This document shows positions 27,448-37,123 of a DNA stretch of 64,000 nt, one piece after another; position 1 is the first letter of the stretch; every line of letters starts with the position of its first letter. The position numbers were made by a program, and so were the translations under genes. Under the pieces are notes generated by a model. The model had not been told where the DNA came from and did not search any database. It worked only from the letters and a program-made list of their open reading frames with translations. The stretch is from an uncultured Ruminococcus sp. (GTDB taxonomy: Bacteria; Bacillota; Clostridia; Oscillospirales; Ruminococcaceae). The stretch covers positions 1 to 64,000 of the forward strand of contig CANQJO010000010.1 in the NCBI GenBank assembly GCA_947624255.1, in the 5' to 3' direction.

Positions 27448-29124
27448 TCAGAGTTTGATCTCGTAGTAGTCCTCGCCGTCTGTACTCGGTGCAGCGTCAG
27501 GGGCGGGTTTGGCGGTTTCTACCTTCACGGCTTCAACCTCCTCTTCTACTGCCGGTTTAGCAGCAGGGACTGCTGTTTCTTCTGCAGCCGTATCTTCTTC
27601 AACTGGTGCTGCCGTTTCATCATCTTCAGCATCACCAGTCTCAGGCTTGTTTCCATAGTATCCGTAACCGTACCCATATCCATAGCCCTTCTTATAGTAA
27701 TACTTGCTGCCGTACTTTGATTTTGAGTAGTATCCGCCATGACCCTTCACCTTGATACCATTCAGGATAAAGCCAAGCAAATTCATCTGTGCAAATTCGA
27801 TCTTCTTATATGCAGCAGCCACATCCTCGTCCGTGGTAACAGCATATCGCACGACCATGATGATACCGGAGATGTTCTTTGCAAGCTCCATCGCATCGGT
27901 CACAACGTTGACAGGCGGTGTGTCAATGATGATAACCGCATATTTTTCACTCAGTTCATTCAGAATCGCTGTCATCTGCTCGGAACCCAGCAGTTCAGAC
28001 GGATTCGGCGGAATAGGCCCTGCTGTCATGACATCGAGATTTTCCATGACATTTTTCTGAATGCAATCCTCAAGACTGCTCATCTTGCTGACCGCAGAGG
28101 ACAGTCCCTTCTTGTTTTTGATACCAAAAATCTTATGCTGTACGGATTTACGCATATCAGCATCGATCAGCAGTACCTTGCTTCCGCTTTGTGCCATTGC
28201 AATGGCGATATTTGCGGAAGTTGTGGATTTTCCCTCACCAGGATTCGTAGACGATACCGCAAAGATTTTTTTATCAAATGTGGACAGGGAGAATGTCACA
28301 TTTGTACGAATGGACTTGTAGCTTTCTACGATAAAGAACGGAACGTCTTTATCCGTCAGCTTGGTATGCTCATCCTCGTCTGATGATCTTTTCTTCTTAC
28401 TATCGCCAAACTGCTGAATTTCGCCAATGATCGCTTTCTTATACTTGTTTGCCAAAGCGTCAGAGTCCTTGATCGTGTTATCAAAAAAGTCAATGAGGAA
28501 AATAATGAGTACAATCAGCATGAAACCGGCAGCACCGCCGATCATTGTGTTTTTGGGCGTGTTTGGCGCAACAGGCGTGTTGTACACCTTCGCTGTATCA
28601 ATGGTGTTGATAGAGCCGACACCGACTGCATCCTCCACATACTGCGGAGCAACCTTCGTCAAGTCGTTGCAGAGTGCGGCTGCGACCTCTGCGTTTTTTG
28701 TAGTTGCTGTTACTTTAACAGCGGAGGTGTCGGTCACAGACGAAATTGCAAGGCAGGCACGGATGGATGATGGCGTGAGCTTGCCGGTATCAGACATCTT
28801 GAAATTCTGAGACAAAGTATTCTCATCGAACTGCTTTACAAGCTGCTCTCCGACAGCATTCATCACAGCATCGTCCTTCAACACTTCCATGTAGGTATTG
28901 ACGAGCTGCTTAGAATTGCTGATGTTATTCACATTATCCGCATTTTCGGTTATTCCGGTATAGCTCTGCACATACATGGTGATATGTGAGGAATATTGCA
29001 GCGGCAGTATAAATTTGGACACACAAAAACCGCCGGCTGCACCAAGCACTGCAATTACGAGAATCAGCCAGATGTGATTCAGCATGAGTCGGATGATGTC
29101 TTTGATGGAGTAGCTTTCGTTCAT
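27448..29124 (-). CDS. Wzz/BY-kinase fusion: polysaccharide co-polymerase and tyrosine autokinase
   Basis: 558 residues from the ATG at 29124 (AAGGAAAA upstream). A Wzz domain with a membrane helix (about 22-45), an extracytoplasmic part, a second helix (about 195-215), then a BY-kinase with Walker A GEGKSTT (about 306), Walker A' LLIDADMRKS (about 331) and Walker B VIIIDTPP. The tyrosine cluster is long (YYSKSKYGSKYYYKK then alternating Gly-Tyr). Unusually, an acidic Ala/Glu/Pro tail of about 60 residues follows. The protein sets chain length and is reset by the CpsB phosphatase downstream. One-chain fusion of adaptor and kinase is less usual in Gram-positives, where they are often split. 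Confidence 0.92.
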   Translation of the reverse strand: MNESYSIKDIIRLMLNHIWLILVIAVLGAAGGFCVSKFILPLQYSSHITMYVQSYTGITENADNVNNISNSKQLVNTYMEVLKDDAVMNAVGEQLVKQFDENTLSQNFKMSDTGKLTPSSIRACLAISSVTDTSAVKVTATTKNAEVAAALCNDLTKVAPQYVEDAVGVGSINTIDTAKVYNTPVAPNTPKNTMIGGAAGFMLIVLIIFLIDFFDNTIKDSDALANKYKKAIIGEIQQFGDSKKKRSSDEDEHTKLTDKDVPFFIVESYKSIRTNVTFSLSTFDKKIFAVSSTNPGEGKSTTSANIAIAMAQSGSKVLLIDADMRKSVQHKIFGIKNKKGLSSAVSKMSSLEDCIQKNVMENLDVMTAGPIPPNPSELLGSEQMTAILNELSEKYAVIIIDTPPVNVVTDAMELAKNISGIIMVVRYAVTTDEDVAAAYKKIEFAQMNLLGFILNGIKVKGHGGYYSKSKYGSKYYYKKGYGYGYGYGYYGNKPETGDAEDDETAAPVEEDTAAEETAVPAAKPAVEEEVEAVKVETAKPAPDAAPSTDGEDYYEIKL

Positions 29125-29374
29125 GATTTTATTTTCCTTTCTGCTCTTATGCAGCTGATAATCCCTACCACTGCACTTCGTTAAATTGTTCGGTGAATTT
29201 CTTTTAATTACTCTCATGCAGATGTTAGTAAAACCATTACAAGCACCTGCATCAAAGTAATTCTTCAAGATATATCGGAAATTTTTCCTTTTCTCCTGCC
29301 CCATAGCTGCGTGTGCAGATACACAGTGCTGTAGGGCAAGATAAAGGATCAAAAATAGGAGAATAAGAGTATTT
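29125..29374 (-). other. Leader before the Wzz/BY-kinase gene
   Basis: A 250-nt gap inside the capsule operon. It holds one weak stem (TGCAGATG 29217-29224 with CACCTGCA 29244-29251) and no T-run. No consensus promoter was found; a processing or attenuation role is possible but not shown. Confidence 0.35.
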
Positions 29375-31585
29375 CTACACCGGAATAAACTGCTTATTAA
29401 ATTCCTCCGGCGCAACGAATGTCGGCACCATTTCATGCAGTGCCTGTATCGCCGCTTCATCATTGTTTTCAAGTGAAGCATCGCGGAGCTTTCGCAGCTC
29501 ACGGATAAATTCTTCCGGCTCGATTTCGATCTGCTTGCCGATGAAAATCAGCTTGTTTTTGGTCTTTTGCAGACCTTCCTCGTTCATGAGAAGTTCTTCC
29601 TTGATCTTCTCACCGGGGCGCAGACCTGTGAATTCGATTTTTACATCCTTATACGGCACTTTACCGTACATTCGGATGAGGTTTTCTGCTAATGTCACAA
29701 TCTTGACAGGTTGTCCCATGTCCAGCACAAAGATTTCGCCGCCGTTGGCGATAGCCGCTGCCTCCATAACAAGGCTGACAGCTTCAGGGATCGTCATGAA
29801 ATAGCGGATAATATCAGGGTGCGTGACAGTGACAGGCTTGCCCTCCTCAATTTGCTTTTTGAACCTCGGAATGACAGAGCCGTTTGAACCGAGGACATTG
29901 CCGAAACGGGTGGTGACGAATTCGGTACGCTTGTGTCCGTCTGATTTACCGAACTTTATCTCTTTTATGCGCTGTTCAATAGAGCTGCCACGTTCTCTCG
30001 TTCTCAGCTCATAATCGTTGTGGATAGACGATTCATCAAATGTAGCTGTAGAAGTCTGTGACAGATACTGCACGATCATCTCACAGCACCGCTTTGATGC
30101 ACCCATAACATTGGTCGGGTTTACTGCCTTGTCGGTGCTGATCATGACGAATTTCTCTACCTCATGGAACTGTGCAAGGGTTGCCGTGTTGAAAGTACCC
30201 ATGACATTATTCTTGATCGCTTCCATCGGGCTTTCTTCCATGAGGGGAACGTGCTTGTGCGCCGCCGCATGGAACACGATCTGCGGCTTATAAATTGAGA
30301 AAAGCTGATTCATGCGGTAATAATCACGCACTGATGCGATTCTGACCACAAGATCAAGACTGTCACCGTATTCCATTTTCAGATCCTGCTGAATTTCATA
30401 GGCATAGTTTTCGCAGATATCCACAATGATGATTTGCTTGGGGTTATATTTAGCGATCTGCCGAACAAGCTCCGAGCCGATCGAACCACCGCCGCCCGTC
30501 ACCATGCAGACCTTGTTATTTATGAAGGAGCGTATATCTGCGTTATCAAACTTGATAGGCTCTCTGCCCAGCAAGTCCTCAACTTTAATATCCCGCACCT
30601 GATTCAGCAGTGTTGTGTGCGCATCATCAAACAGCAGATTTCCGAGGAACGGAATCACTTTGATCGGCAGATTTGTGGCAGTGCAGATGTCGAGTATCCG
30701 CTTTCTCTCATCTTCCAGACAGGAGGGAATGCAGAATACGATCTGTTCGATATTCAATTCTTCTACAAATTTGGCAATATCGTTAGTTCCGCCTACTACT
30801 TGTACGTCATAAATGGATTTGCCGAGCTTGGAACTGTCATCGTCGATCAGGCACACGGGATCGAACACAGCAGTCGATTTGTCCTCTTTATACGGTGAAT
30901 TCTGTGCATTGCGTATCTCACTCAGGAGCATCTTGCTGGCTTGTCCTGCACCGATCAGCATGGTGCGCTTGTATTTGCTCTCGCTCCTTCCGGCGGCTGT
31001 CAGATCTATAAAAGTTGTCTTGAAAATAAACCTGAACGCACTGATGCCGAGGATAGAGATAAGACAATGTAATGCTGCGTACCTATATGGCACATGACCA
31101 TTTATTATCAACGTGAAGATGCAGGCAAGCAGTATACCAACCACTACCCCGACTACACAGGATAGGTAATCTTTCTTATTGAAATACCGCCATAGCTTGT
31201 TATATGCGCCTGCCACAGCAAGCGACAGGAAACACAGAGCCATTGACATCACAATGCTGATACCCAGATGCTTCGGCGGTATCGCTGCATGGAGCAATGA
31301 TAGGGCATAATTTGATATGAGCGCGGATATTGCGATGATAAACGCATCCACTACCGCTAAGGCTACCTTGCGATATTTAAAGTTTTGGAGCTTATGTGAG
31401 TGCTGCTGCGAAACCGGCGGTCTACCAGATTTCGGCACGTTCGTATGTTCCTGTTTCAAAGTAATTGCTTCACTTCCAGTCCGTTTTAAACGAATGTTTC
31501 TGCGTATGAGTGAGGGGCGTAAATCAATCCCTTCTGAAAATATCTCTTGTGTAGACCTTGTCAGCCACATCGTCCAGAGATGCAT
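29375..31585 (-). CDS. Membrane NDP-sugar 4,6-dehydratase/epimerase (CapD/PglF/FlaA1 type)
   Basis: Up to 736 residues. After a variable N-terminus come four membrane helices (about 75-205), a CoA-binding-like domain with [13 protein letters not shown], and a short-chain dehydrogenase domain with [15 protein letters not shown] (about 360) and the S-M-K active-site variant ([17 protein letters not shown]). These membrane enzymes convert UDP-GlcNAc to the 4-keto-6-deoxy sugar, feeding an aminotransferase such as that at 49923-51230. The start is unresolved: the gene overlaps ugd by up to 62 bp and no good ribosome binding site points to an ATG, so the N-terminal 40 residues may not be translated. 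Confidence 0.87.
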   Translation of the reverse strand: MHLWTMWLTRSTQEIFSEGIDLRPSLIRRNIRLKRTGSEAITLKQEHTNVPKSGRPPVSQQHSHKLQNFKYRKVALAVVDAFIIAISALISNYALSLLHAAIPPKHLGISIVMSMALCFLSLAVAGAYNKLWRYFNKKDYLSCVVGVVVGILLACIFTLIINGHVPYRYAALHCLISILGISAFRFIFKTTFIDLTAAGRSESKYKRTMLIGAGQASKMLLSEIRNAQNSPYKEDKSTAVFDPVCLIDDDSSKLGKSIYDVQVVGGTNDIAKFVEELNIEQIVFCIPSCLEDERKRILDICTATNLPIKVIPFLGNLLFDDAHTTLLNQVRDIKVEDLLGREPIKFDNADIRSFINNKVCMVTGGGGSIGSELVRQIAKYNPKQIIIVDICENYAYEIQQDLKMEYGDSLDLVVRIASVRDYYRMNQLFSIYKPQIVFHAAAHKHVPLMEESPMEAIKNNVMGTFNTATLAQFHEVEKFVMISTDKAVNPTNVMGASKRCCEMIVQYLSQTSTATFDESSIHNDYELRTRERGSSIEQRIKEIKFGKSDGHKRTEFVTTRFGNVLGSNGSVIPRFKKQIEEGKPVTVTHPDIIRYFMTIPEAVSLVMEAAAIANGGEIFVLDMGQPVKIVTLAENLIRMYGKVPYKDVKIEFTGLRPGEKIKEELLMNEEGLQKTKNKLIFIGKQIEIEPEEFIRELRKLRDASLENNDEAAIQALHEMVPTFVAPEEFNKQFIPV

Positions 31586-32756
31586 CGTATCTGTTAGCGA
31601 TGATAGCAGCGGACATTGCCTTAAATTTCTCTAAATCGTTCACAACCAGACTTCCAAAGAATGTCTCACCGTCCTTCAGTGTCGGCTCATAGATGATGAC
31701 AGTTGCGCCTTTCGCCTTAATACGCTTCATAACGCCTTGAATTGACGATTGACGGAAGTTGTCGCTGTTTGACTTCATTGTGAGACGATAGACACCTATA
31801 ACAACATTTTTCTCACTTGCAGAATCCCATGTGCTGTTTGCGGAATAATATCCTGCCATTTCAAGCACACGGTCTGCAATGAAATCTTTTCTTGTGCGAT
31901 TGCTCTGCACGATAGCAGTTATCATATCCTGCGGAACGTCAGCATAATTGGCGAGAAGCTGTTTTGTATCTTTTGGCAGACAGTAACCGCCATAGCCGAA
32001 AGATGGATTGTTGTAATGAGTGCCGATACGGGGGTCAAGGCACACGCCGTCAATGATCTGCTGGGTATTCAAGCCTTTCAGTTCGGCATAGGTGTCCAGC
32101 TCATTAAAATAGCTGACACGCAACGCAAGATATGTATTGGCGAACAGCTTGACTGCTTCTGCCTCGGTGAATCCCATAAACAGGGTCGGGATATCTTCCT
32201 TGATCGCACCCTGCTGAAGCAGTTCCGCGAATGTGTGCGCGGCTTTGACAAGGCGCTCGTCTTCCATATCCGTACCGACAATGATACGGCTCGGATAGAG
32301 GTTATCGTACAGTGCCTTAGATTCGCGCAGAAACTCAGGACTGAAAATAATATTCTTGCTGCCTGTCTTTGCTCTTATGGATTCTGTATATCCCACAGGA
32401 ATAGTGGATTTGATAACGATGATCGCATTAGGATTATATTTCATGACAAGCTCAATCACAGCTTCAACAGCACTTGTATCAAAGAAATTCTTCTTGCTGT
32501 CATAGTTGGTCGGTGCTGCGATAATGACGAAATCAGCATCCTTATAGGCAGATTCCGCATCAAGAGTGGCTGTCAGGTCAAGTTCTTTCTCAGCAAGATA
32601 CTTCTCAATGTAATCGTCCTGAATCGGCGAAATATGATGGTTAATCATATCAACCTTTTCTGCTACGATATCCACAGCGGTTACTTCATTGTGCTTCGCA
32701 AGTAGAACCGCTAATGAAAGTTCTACATACCCTGTTCCTGCTACTGCTATCTTCAT
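31524..32756 (-). CDS. ugd: UDP-glucose 6-dehydrogenase
   Basis: 410 residues. Rossmann start [14 protein letters not shown] (the usual Gly after GYV is Glu here), [21 protein letters not shown], and the catalytic Cys in [15 protein letters not shown] (about residue 258). It oxidises UDP-glucose to UDP-glucuronate with two NAD+. The 4-epimerase 3 bp upstream would turn the product into UDP-galacturonate. GGAGGAGAA overlaps the stop of that gene and serves as ribosome binding site. Confidence 0.93.
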   Translation of the reverse strand: MKIAVAGTGYVELSLAVLLAKHNEVTAVDIVAEKVDMINHHISPIQDDYIEKYLAEKELDLTATLDAESAYKDADFVIIAAPTNYDSKKNFFDTSAVEAVIELVMKYNPNAIIVIKSTIPVGYTESIRAKTGSKNIIFSPEFLRESKALYDNLYPSRIIVGTDMEDERLVKAAHTFAELLQQGAIKEDIPTLFMGFTEAEAVKLFANTYLALRVSYFNELDTYAELKGLNTQQIIDGVCLDPRIGTHYNNPSFGYGGYCLPKDTKQLLANYADVPQDMITAIVQSNRTRKDFIADRVLEMAGYYSANSTWDSASEKNVVIGVYRLTMKSNSDNFRQSSIQGVMKRIKAKGATVIIYEPTLKDGETFFGSLVVNDLEKFKAMSAAIIANRYDASLDDVADKVYTRDIFRRD

Positions 32757-32759
32757 TTT

Positions 32760-33833
32760 TCATTCTCCTCCATAGTATTCTTTATACCACTCGGCAAATT
32801 TCCTCAGTCCTTCTCTGATACCGATAGTAGGTCTAAAGCCATAATCTTCTTCAAGAGCCTTGCTGTCAGCATACGTCACAGGCACATCACCGGGCTGCAT
32901 CGGCACAAGCTCTCTGTGCACTTCAAAGTCATAATCATCCGGCAACACTCCGGCTCTAACCAATTCTTCCTGCAAAGTGCTTACATAGTCCAGCAGATTC
33001 TCCGGAGTACCACCGCCGATGTTATACACAGCATAGGGAGGTATAGGCAGTCCGTCTTCACCGACTGCTTTCTCTGGTGCGCCCTGCATGACTCTGTAAA
33101 CGCCTTCAACAATATCGTCAACATAGGTGAAGTCACGCTTGCAGTTGCCGTAGTTAAAGATTTGGATTGTTTTTCCAGCGGCGAGCTTTTGAGTTGCTGA
33201 GAAATAGAACATATCCGGTCTGCCTGCCGGTCCGTATACAGTGAAGAACCGCAATCCTGTTGAGGGGATATTATAGAGCTTTGAATATGAGTGGGCAAGA
33301 AGTTCGTTCGATTTTTTGGTAGCAGCGTACAATGATACGGGATTGTCAACCTTATCAGATGTAGCGAACGGCACCTTCTTGTTGCCGCCATAGACAGACG
33401 AGCTGGAAGCATAGACAAGATGCTCGACTGGATAATGTCTGCACGCCTCCAGAATGTTATAAAAACCAATGATATTGCTTTCAATGTACACATCTGGATG
33501 ATCAATGGAATATCTGACTCCAGCCTGCGCCGCAAGGTTGACTACAACTTGTGGGCGATATTCTGTAAACACTTTGCCAATTAGTGTTTTATCCGCAATA
33601 GAACCGCGAATGAAGATGTGTTTTGCAGGGGAGGATACGGAAGCGGCGTTAATCAGATTAAGTCGGTACTCTTTCAGTGCCGGATCGTAGTAGTCATTCA
33701 TGTTATCAAGGCTGATAATTGTTCCGGATGATAGTTCAGATAGTAATCTCAGCACAAGGTTCGCTCCGATAAAACCAGGAGAACCTGTGACGAGGATTGT
33801 CTTGCCGTTTAAGTCGATTTGTGTTTTACTCAT
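32760..33833 (-). CDS. UDP-glucuronate 4-epimerase-like SDR enzyme
   Basis: 357 residues. NAD-binding motif VTGSPGFIGANL (about 15), a SLDNMNDYYD segment typical of UDP-uronate epimerases, and the active site SSSVYG with YAATKKSNE (Tyr about 158, Lys 162). The specific DNMNDYYDP loop favours UDP-glucuronate over UDP-glucose. It would supply UDP-galacturonate to the capsule. It follows a small RHH gene by 19 bp; AGGAG lies upstream of the ATG. Confidence 0.87.
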   Translation of the reverse strand: MSKTQIDLNGKTILVTGSPGFIGANLVLRLLSELSSGTIISLDNMNDYYDPALKEYRLNLINAASVSSPAKHIFIRGSIADKTLIGKVFTEYRPQVVVNLAAQAGVRYSIDHPDVYIESNIIGFYNILEACRHYPVEHLVYASSSSVYGGNKKVPFATSDKVDNPVSLYAATKKSNELLAHSYSKLYNIPSTGLRFFTVYGPAGRPDMFYFSATQKLAAGKTIQIFNYGNCKRDFTYVDDIVEGVYRVMQGAPEKAVGEDGLPIPPYAVYNIGGGTPENLLDYVSTLQEELVRAGVLPDDYDFEVHRELVPMQPGDVPVTYADSKALEEDYGFRPTIGIREGLRKFAEWYKEYYGGE

Positions 33834-33852
33834 TATGGTACCTACGCTCCTA

Positions 33853-34017
33853 TCATTTATGAGAAATTGCTCTCATCCTTATATACTCGCTGATACTTTT
33901 GCAATCTGCGGCGGCAGCATTACTTTTGAAGAGCTGTGCTTCAGCCTCTGTTACTCGGAGGCGGATTACTTGGGATTTAATAGATGCGGGATTGGATTGT
34001 TTATGCCTTGGGGACAT
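33853..34017 (-). CDS. 54-residue ribbon-helix-helix protein in the capsule operon
   Basis: ATG at 34017 with AAGGAG 10 nt upstream; stop at 33853. The protein has a basic start (MSPRHKQSNPASIKSQ), a strand VIRLRVTEAEA and two helices (QLFKSNAAAADC, SISEYIRMRAI). This matches the RHH pattern and is similar to the frameshifted protein at 26522-26708 (MIRVRVTTAEH then SVSEFIRSL). RHH proteins are DNA-binding dimers, often autorepressors or relaxosome parts. It lies between galE and the uronate epimerase gene, so a regulator of this operon or a leftover of a mobile element are both possible. Confidence 0.65.
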   Translation of the reverse strand: MSPRHKQSNPASIKSQVIRLRVTEAEAQLFKSNAAAADCKSISEYIRMRAISHK

Positions 34018-34047
34018 GAGATTGGGTCTCCTTTATGGGGTTCATAT

Positions 34048-35064
34048 TCATTCTGTGTATCCTTCCGGATTCTTATGCTGCCAGTTCCAAGAGTCTCGGC
34101 ACATATCTTCGATGTCGTATTCGGCTTTCCAGCCAAGCTCTGTCCACGCTTTAGTCGGATCAGAGTAGCAGGTGGCAATGTCACCGGGGCGGCGAGAATC
34201 GATAACATACGGAATGTGGACACCATTGACTCTTTCAAACGCTTTCACAATGTCAAGTACAGAATAGCCTTTTCCAGTGCCGAGATTATAAACTGCCACG
34301 CCACAGTTGGAAGATATCGCTTCCAAAGCCTTGACATGCCCCTTCGCCAAATCTACAACATGAATATAGTCTCTCACACCGGTTCCGTCTGGTGTGTCAT
34401 AATCATTGCCGAAGATGTGGAGCTTGTCCCTTTTCCCGACTGCAACCTGTGTAATATAAGGCATTAAATTATTCGGAATCCCGTTCGGATTCTCGCCGAT
34501 CATGCCGGATTCATGCGCTCCTATAGGATTGAAGTAACGGAGAAGGACGATATTGTAAGTAGGATCAGCCGTGTGCAGATCGGTCAACATCTGTTCAATC
34601 ATCCACTTTGTCCAGCCGTAGGGGTTAGTACAGATGCCTTTCGGGCAGTCCTCGGTGATTGGTATCATCTGCGGCTCACCGTACACAGTGGCGGAGGAAC
34701 TGAAGATGATGTTTTTGATGTTATGAGAACGAAGAACATCGATGATGTTCAATGTACCTGTAATGTTGTTATCGTAATACTCGTGCGGTTTAGCAACTGA
34801 TTCTCCCACAGCTTTGAGACCTGCGAAGTGGATGCAAGCATCGATATCATGTTTGTCTAAAACATCATTGAGTGCATCTTTATCCCGGATATCTGCTTCG
34901 TAGAACGGAATGGAAGTACCTGTTATCTTCTCCACACGGTCGATGGCAGTTCTGCTTGAGTTGCAGAGATTATCGACTACAACTACAGAATGGCCGTCAG
35001 ATATTAATTCGATTATTGCATGGGAGCCTATGTAGCCAGCTCCGCCTGTTACTAGAATTGTCAA
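34048..35064 (-). CDS. galE: UDP-glucose 4-epimerase GalE
   Basis: 338 residues. VTGGAGYIGSHA (about residue 6), DNLCNSS, SSSATVYGEP and the active-site Tyr-x-x-x-Lys in NPYGWTKWMIEQ (about 148). It interconverts UDP-glucose and UDP-galactose (and perhaps the N-acetyl forms). The start is TTG (35064) with GAGGTG 8 nt upstream; no ATG lies before the Rossmann motif. The flippase gene lies 12 bp upstream. Confidence 0.95.
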   Translation of the reverse strand: MTILVTGGAGYIGSHAIIELISDGHSVVVVDNLCNSSRTAIDRVEKITGTSIPFYEADIRDKDALNDVLDKHDIDACIHFAGLKAVGESVAKPHEYYDNNITGTLNIIDVLRSHNIKNIIFSSSATVYGEPQMIPITEDCPKGICTNPYGWTKWMIEQMLTDLHTADPTYNIVLLRYFNPIGAHESGMIGENPNGIPNNLMPYITQVAVGKRDKLHIFGNDYDTPDGTGVRDYIHVVDLAKGHVKALEAISSNCGVAVYNLGTGKGYSVLDIVKAFERVNGVHIPYVIDSRRPGDIATCYSDPTKAWTELGWKAEYDIEDMCRDSWNWQHKNPEGYTE

Positions 35065-35076
35065 TAGTTCTTCACC

Positions 35077-36597
35077 TCACACTTTCTTCATTCGTCCTCT
35101 AATCTTTGCAAACGTTACGGACAGCTTGCCCCTATAGAATATCAAATTTATTATTAGTACAATCACACACCAGATAGAGAATACTTCTAGGGCCTGAACA
35201 AACCATGAATAGTAAGAGACAGATTGAAGTGAAATTTTAAATGTAGCCACAAATCCCGTAAGAAATGTTAGGACATCTACGAAAATTTGCTTAACGAAAT
35301 TATTAAATGGCCACTCAATTATATTTTTTGAATCATACCATGCCATCCAAATAGTTTGATAACCCATGGCAACAAGGGTTCCTATTGAAACGCCAACCAA
35401 ACCAAATGTTTTAACAGTGGCAACAGAAATAACAATGTTTAGAATAGTTGAAATAATATAGTTTCCTTGAGTTTCCTTATAATGCCCGGCGGCTTTAATT
35501 AGAATATGATAAGGCAATCTTAAACAATGCAATGCATATGCAAGACTGATTAATACAGAGAAAACTGGCTGGTAGTAATTTGCATCGTTGACTCCATTAG
35601 TATAAACTTGAATAAATGAAAGCATCAATATACTCGTACATCCAAACACTAAAGTTACGCCGGTATGAAACATCCACTCCATTAACGAAAAAAACGTCGA
35701 CAACGTCTTCTTTTCTTTTTTGGCAATCATATCCCCTAACAAGGATTGAAATCCATTTGTAATTGAATAAAAAGTATTGTTTATTCCGGATATTACGAGA
35801 TGATAAACAGAGTATATTGAAACATTGGAAAGTGTAGAGAAAAGAGTTAATATTACATTATCAGTACCTAATATCAAGAATGCAGCAAAATGCTGGGCCA
35901 TACCATTCCATTTTTGCTGTATTGGTTCCCCTGAATAATGTATCCTTTTATCAATCGCATACTTTTTTTTAACATACCACATTAAATATGCTGGTCTTGC
36001 AAGGTATATTATAGAAGTGGTCAATTTCACCATTTGAATCGAACCACCTGCAAGTATCAAAATGGAACAAACAATAGTATTTAGTATTAAAGATATTATC
36101 TGCGCTATGTATTGATGATAGCCCTTTTGATCAGCTGATAACAACAGGCTATTTACTATGCCAAAATAATACTGTGCAAAAGAACTAATGCTTATTGCTA
36201 AAATTAGTGTTGCAGTATATATATAGTCGAATTTATTATTAATTAGAACTGGAAAGAAGAAAGTTAGTAAAACAACATACCCCATTAATATAAGGGCAAG
36301 CTTTTTGAAAAATTTACTTGCTGAAACATATATTTTGCTTATAGAGCTGTAATCATTCTCTGCCAAAGGCTTATATAGTGCTGATTGAACAACTGCACCA
36401 ACGCCTAAATCTAATAAGGATATAATACTTAAAAACTGAGCAATGCTATTAACTAAGCCGTTAACTTCTGAACCATAAGCCCCTAAAATCAATCTGGGTA
36501 GAATAAATCCGCAAATTATTGTAGTAAACTGTAACAAAAGCGACGTTATTGTATTAAGCGTTAACTTTTTCCTTCTAGAATCACTCAAATTAATCAC
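35077..36597 (-). CDS. wzx: Wzx-type lipid-linked oligosaccharide flippase
   Basis: 506 residues, almost wholly hydrophobic with about 12-14 membrane helices and the N-terminal pattern LILGAYGSEVNGLVNSIAQFLSI common to polysaccharide exporters of the MATE/MVF group. It would flip the undecaprenyl-linked repeat unit across the membrane. GTG start overlaps the stop of the acyltransferase gene (GTGA). The region from here to about 40.7 kb is noticeably richer in A+T than the sugar-nucleotide genes, as is usual for the serotype-specific core of such loci. Confidence 0.9.
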   Translation of the reverse strand: MINLSDSRRKKLTLNTITSLLLQFTTIICGFILPRLILGAYGSEVNGLVNSIAQFLSIISLLDLGVGAVVQSALYKPLAENDYSSISKIYVSASKFFKKLALILMGYVVLLTFFFPVLINNKFDYIYTATLILAISISSFAQYYFGIVNSLLLSADQKGYHQYIAQIISLILNTIVCSILILAGGSIQMVKLTTSIIYLARPAYLMWYVKKKYAIDKRIHYSGEPIQQKWNGMAQHFAAFLILGTDNVILTLFSTLSNVSIYSVYHLVISGINNTFYSITNGFQSLLGDMIAKKEKKTLSTFFSLMEWMFHTGVTLVFGCTSILMLSFIQVYTNGVNDANYYQPVFSVLISLAYALHCLRLPYHILIKAAGHYKETQGNYIISTILNIVISVATVKTFGLVGVSIGTLVAMGYQTIWMAWYDSKNIIEWPFNNFVKQIFVDVLTFLTGFVATFKISLQSVSYYSWFVQALEVFSIWCVIVLIINLIFYRGKLSVTFAKIRGRMKKV

Positions 36598-37115
36598 CCA
36601 TTATATTTTTTTGTTAAATAGTCTTTTTTTTCTTCAGCACTCAAATGTTTTGTGTAGTCAAAATTTTCTCGGTGTTTATTATAATACTCAGACACACTTT
36701 CAATTACCCTAGCAGGTACACCAACAGCAATTGAATTATCAGGAATATCCTTTGTGACAACTGCACAGCAACCAATAATTACATTATCTCCAATTGTTAC
36801 ACCAGGCATGATAAATGCATTAGTACCGATGTGAACGTTATTTCCTATTTTAATTTTACCAAATAAATCAAGTTGATTAGAATTAGGAATTGAGGTCTCA
36901 TTCCTAAGTACCCAACATCCCCCATCATGTGTTACAAAAGTAACCCCACTATTAATTCTCACATGACTGCCAATTGTAATTAAATAGGGTTCACTTCCCA
37001 ATTCAACTTTTGGATTAATTGAGCAATCCTTGCCGATTTTCAGTCCACGCCTTTTCCAATACTCAATTGTTCTTTTTTTTCTAAGATATCTATCTCTTAT
37101 AATATCGATAAACAT
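36594..37115 (-). CDS. Left-handed beta-helix acetyltransferase
   Basis: 173 residues with hexapeptide repeats (IKIGNNVHIGTNAFIMPGVTIG onwards) and a C-terminal GVPARVI segment. Such trimeric acyltransferases O- or N-acetylate sugars; substrate unknown. The variant THDGGCWV with His fits the active-site His of the family. It overlaps wzx by 4 bp and follows wzy by 8 bp. AGGTGG precedes the ATG. Confidence 0.85.
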   Translation of the reverse strand: MFIDIIRDRYLRKKRTIEYWKRRGLKIGKDCSINPKVELGSEPYLITIGSHVRINSGVTFVTHDGGCWVLRNETSIPNSNQLDLFGKIKIGNNVHIGTNAFIMPGVTIGDNVIIGCCAVVTKDIPDNSIAVGVPARVIESVSEYYNKHRENFDYTKHLSAEEKKDYLTKKYNG

Positions 37116-37123
37116 ATTACCAC

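Noticed and set aside
27640-27700. Tandem repeat or CRISPR-like array in the kinase tail
   Set aside because: The periodicity comes from alternating Gly and Tyr codons of the tyrosine cluster; there are no spacers.
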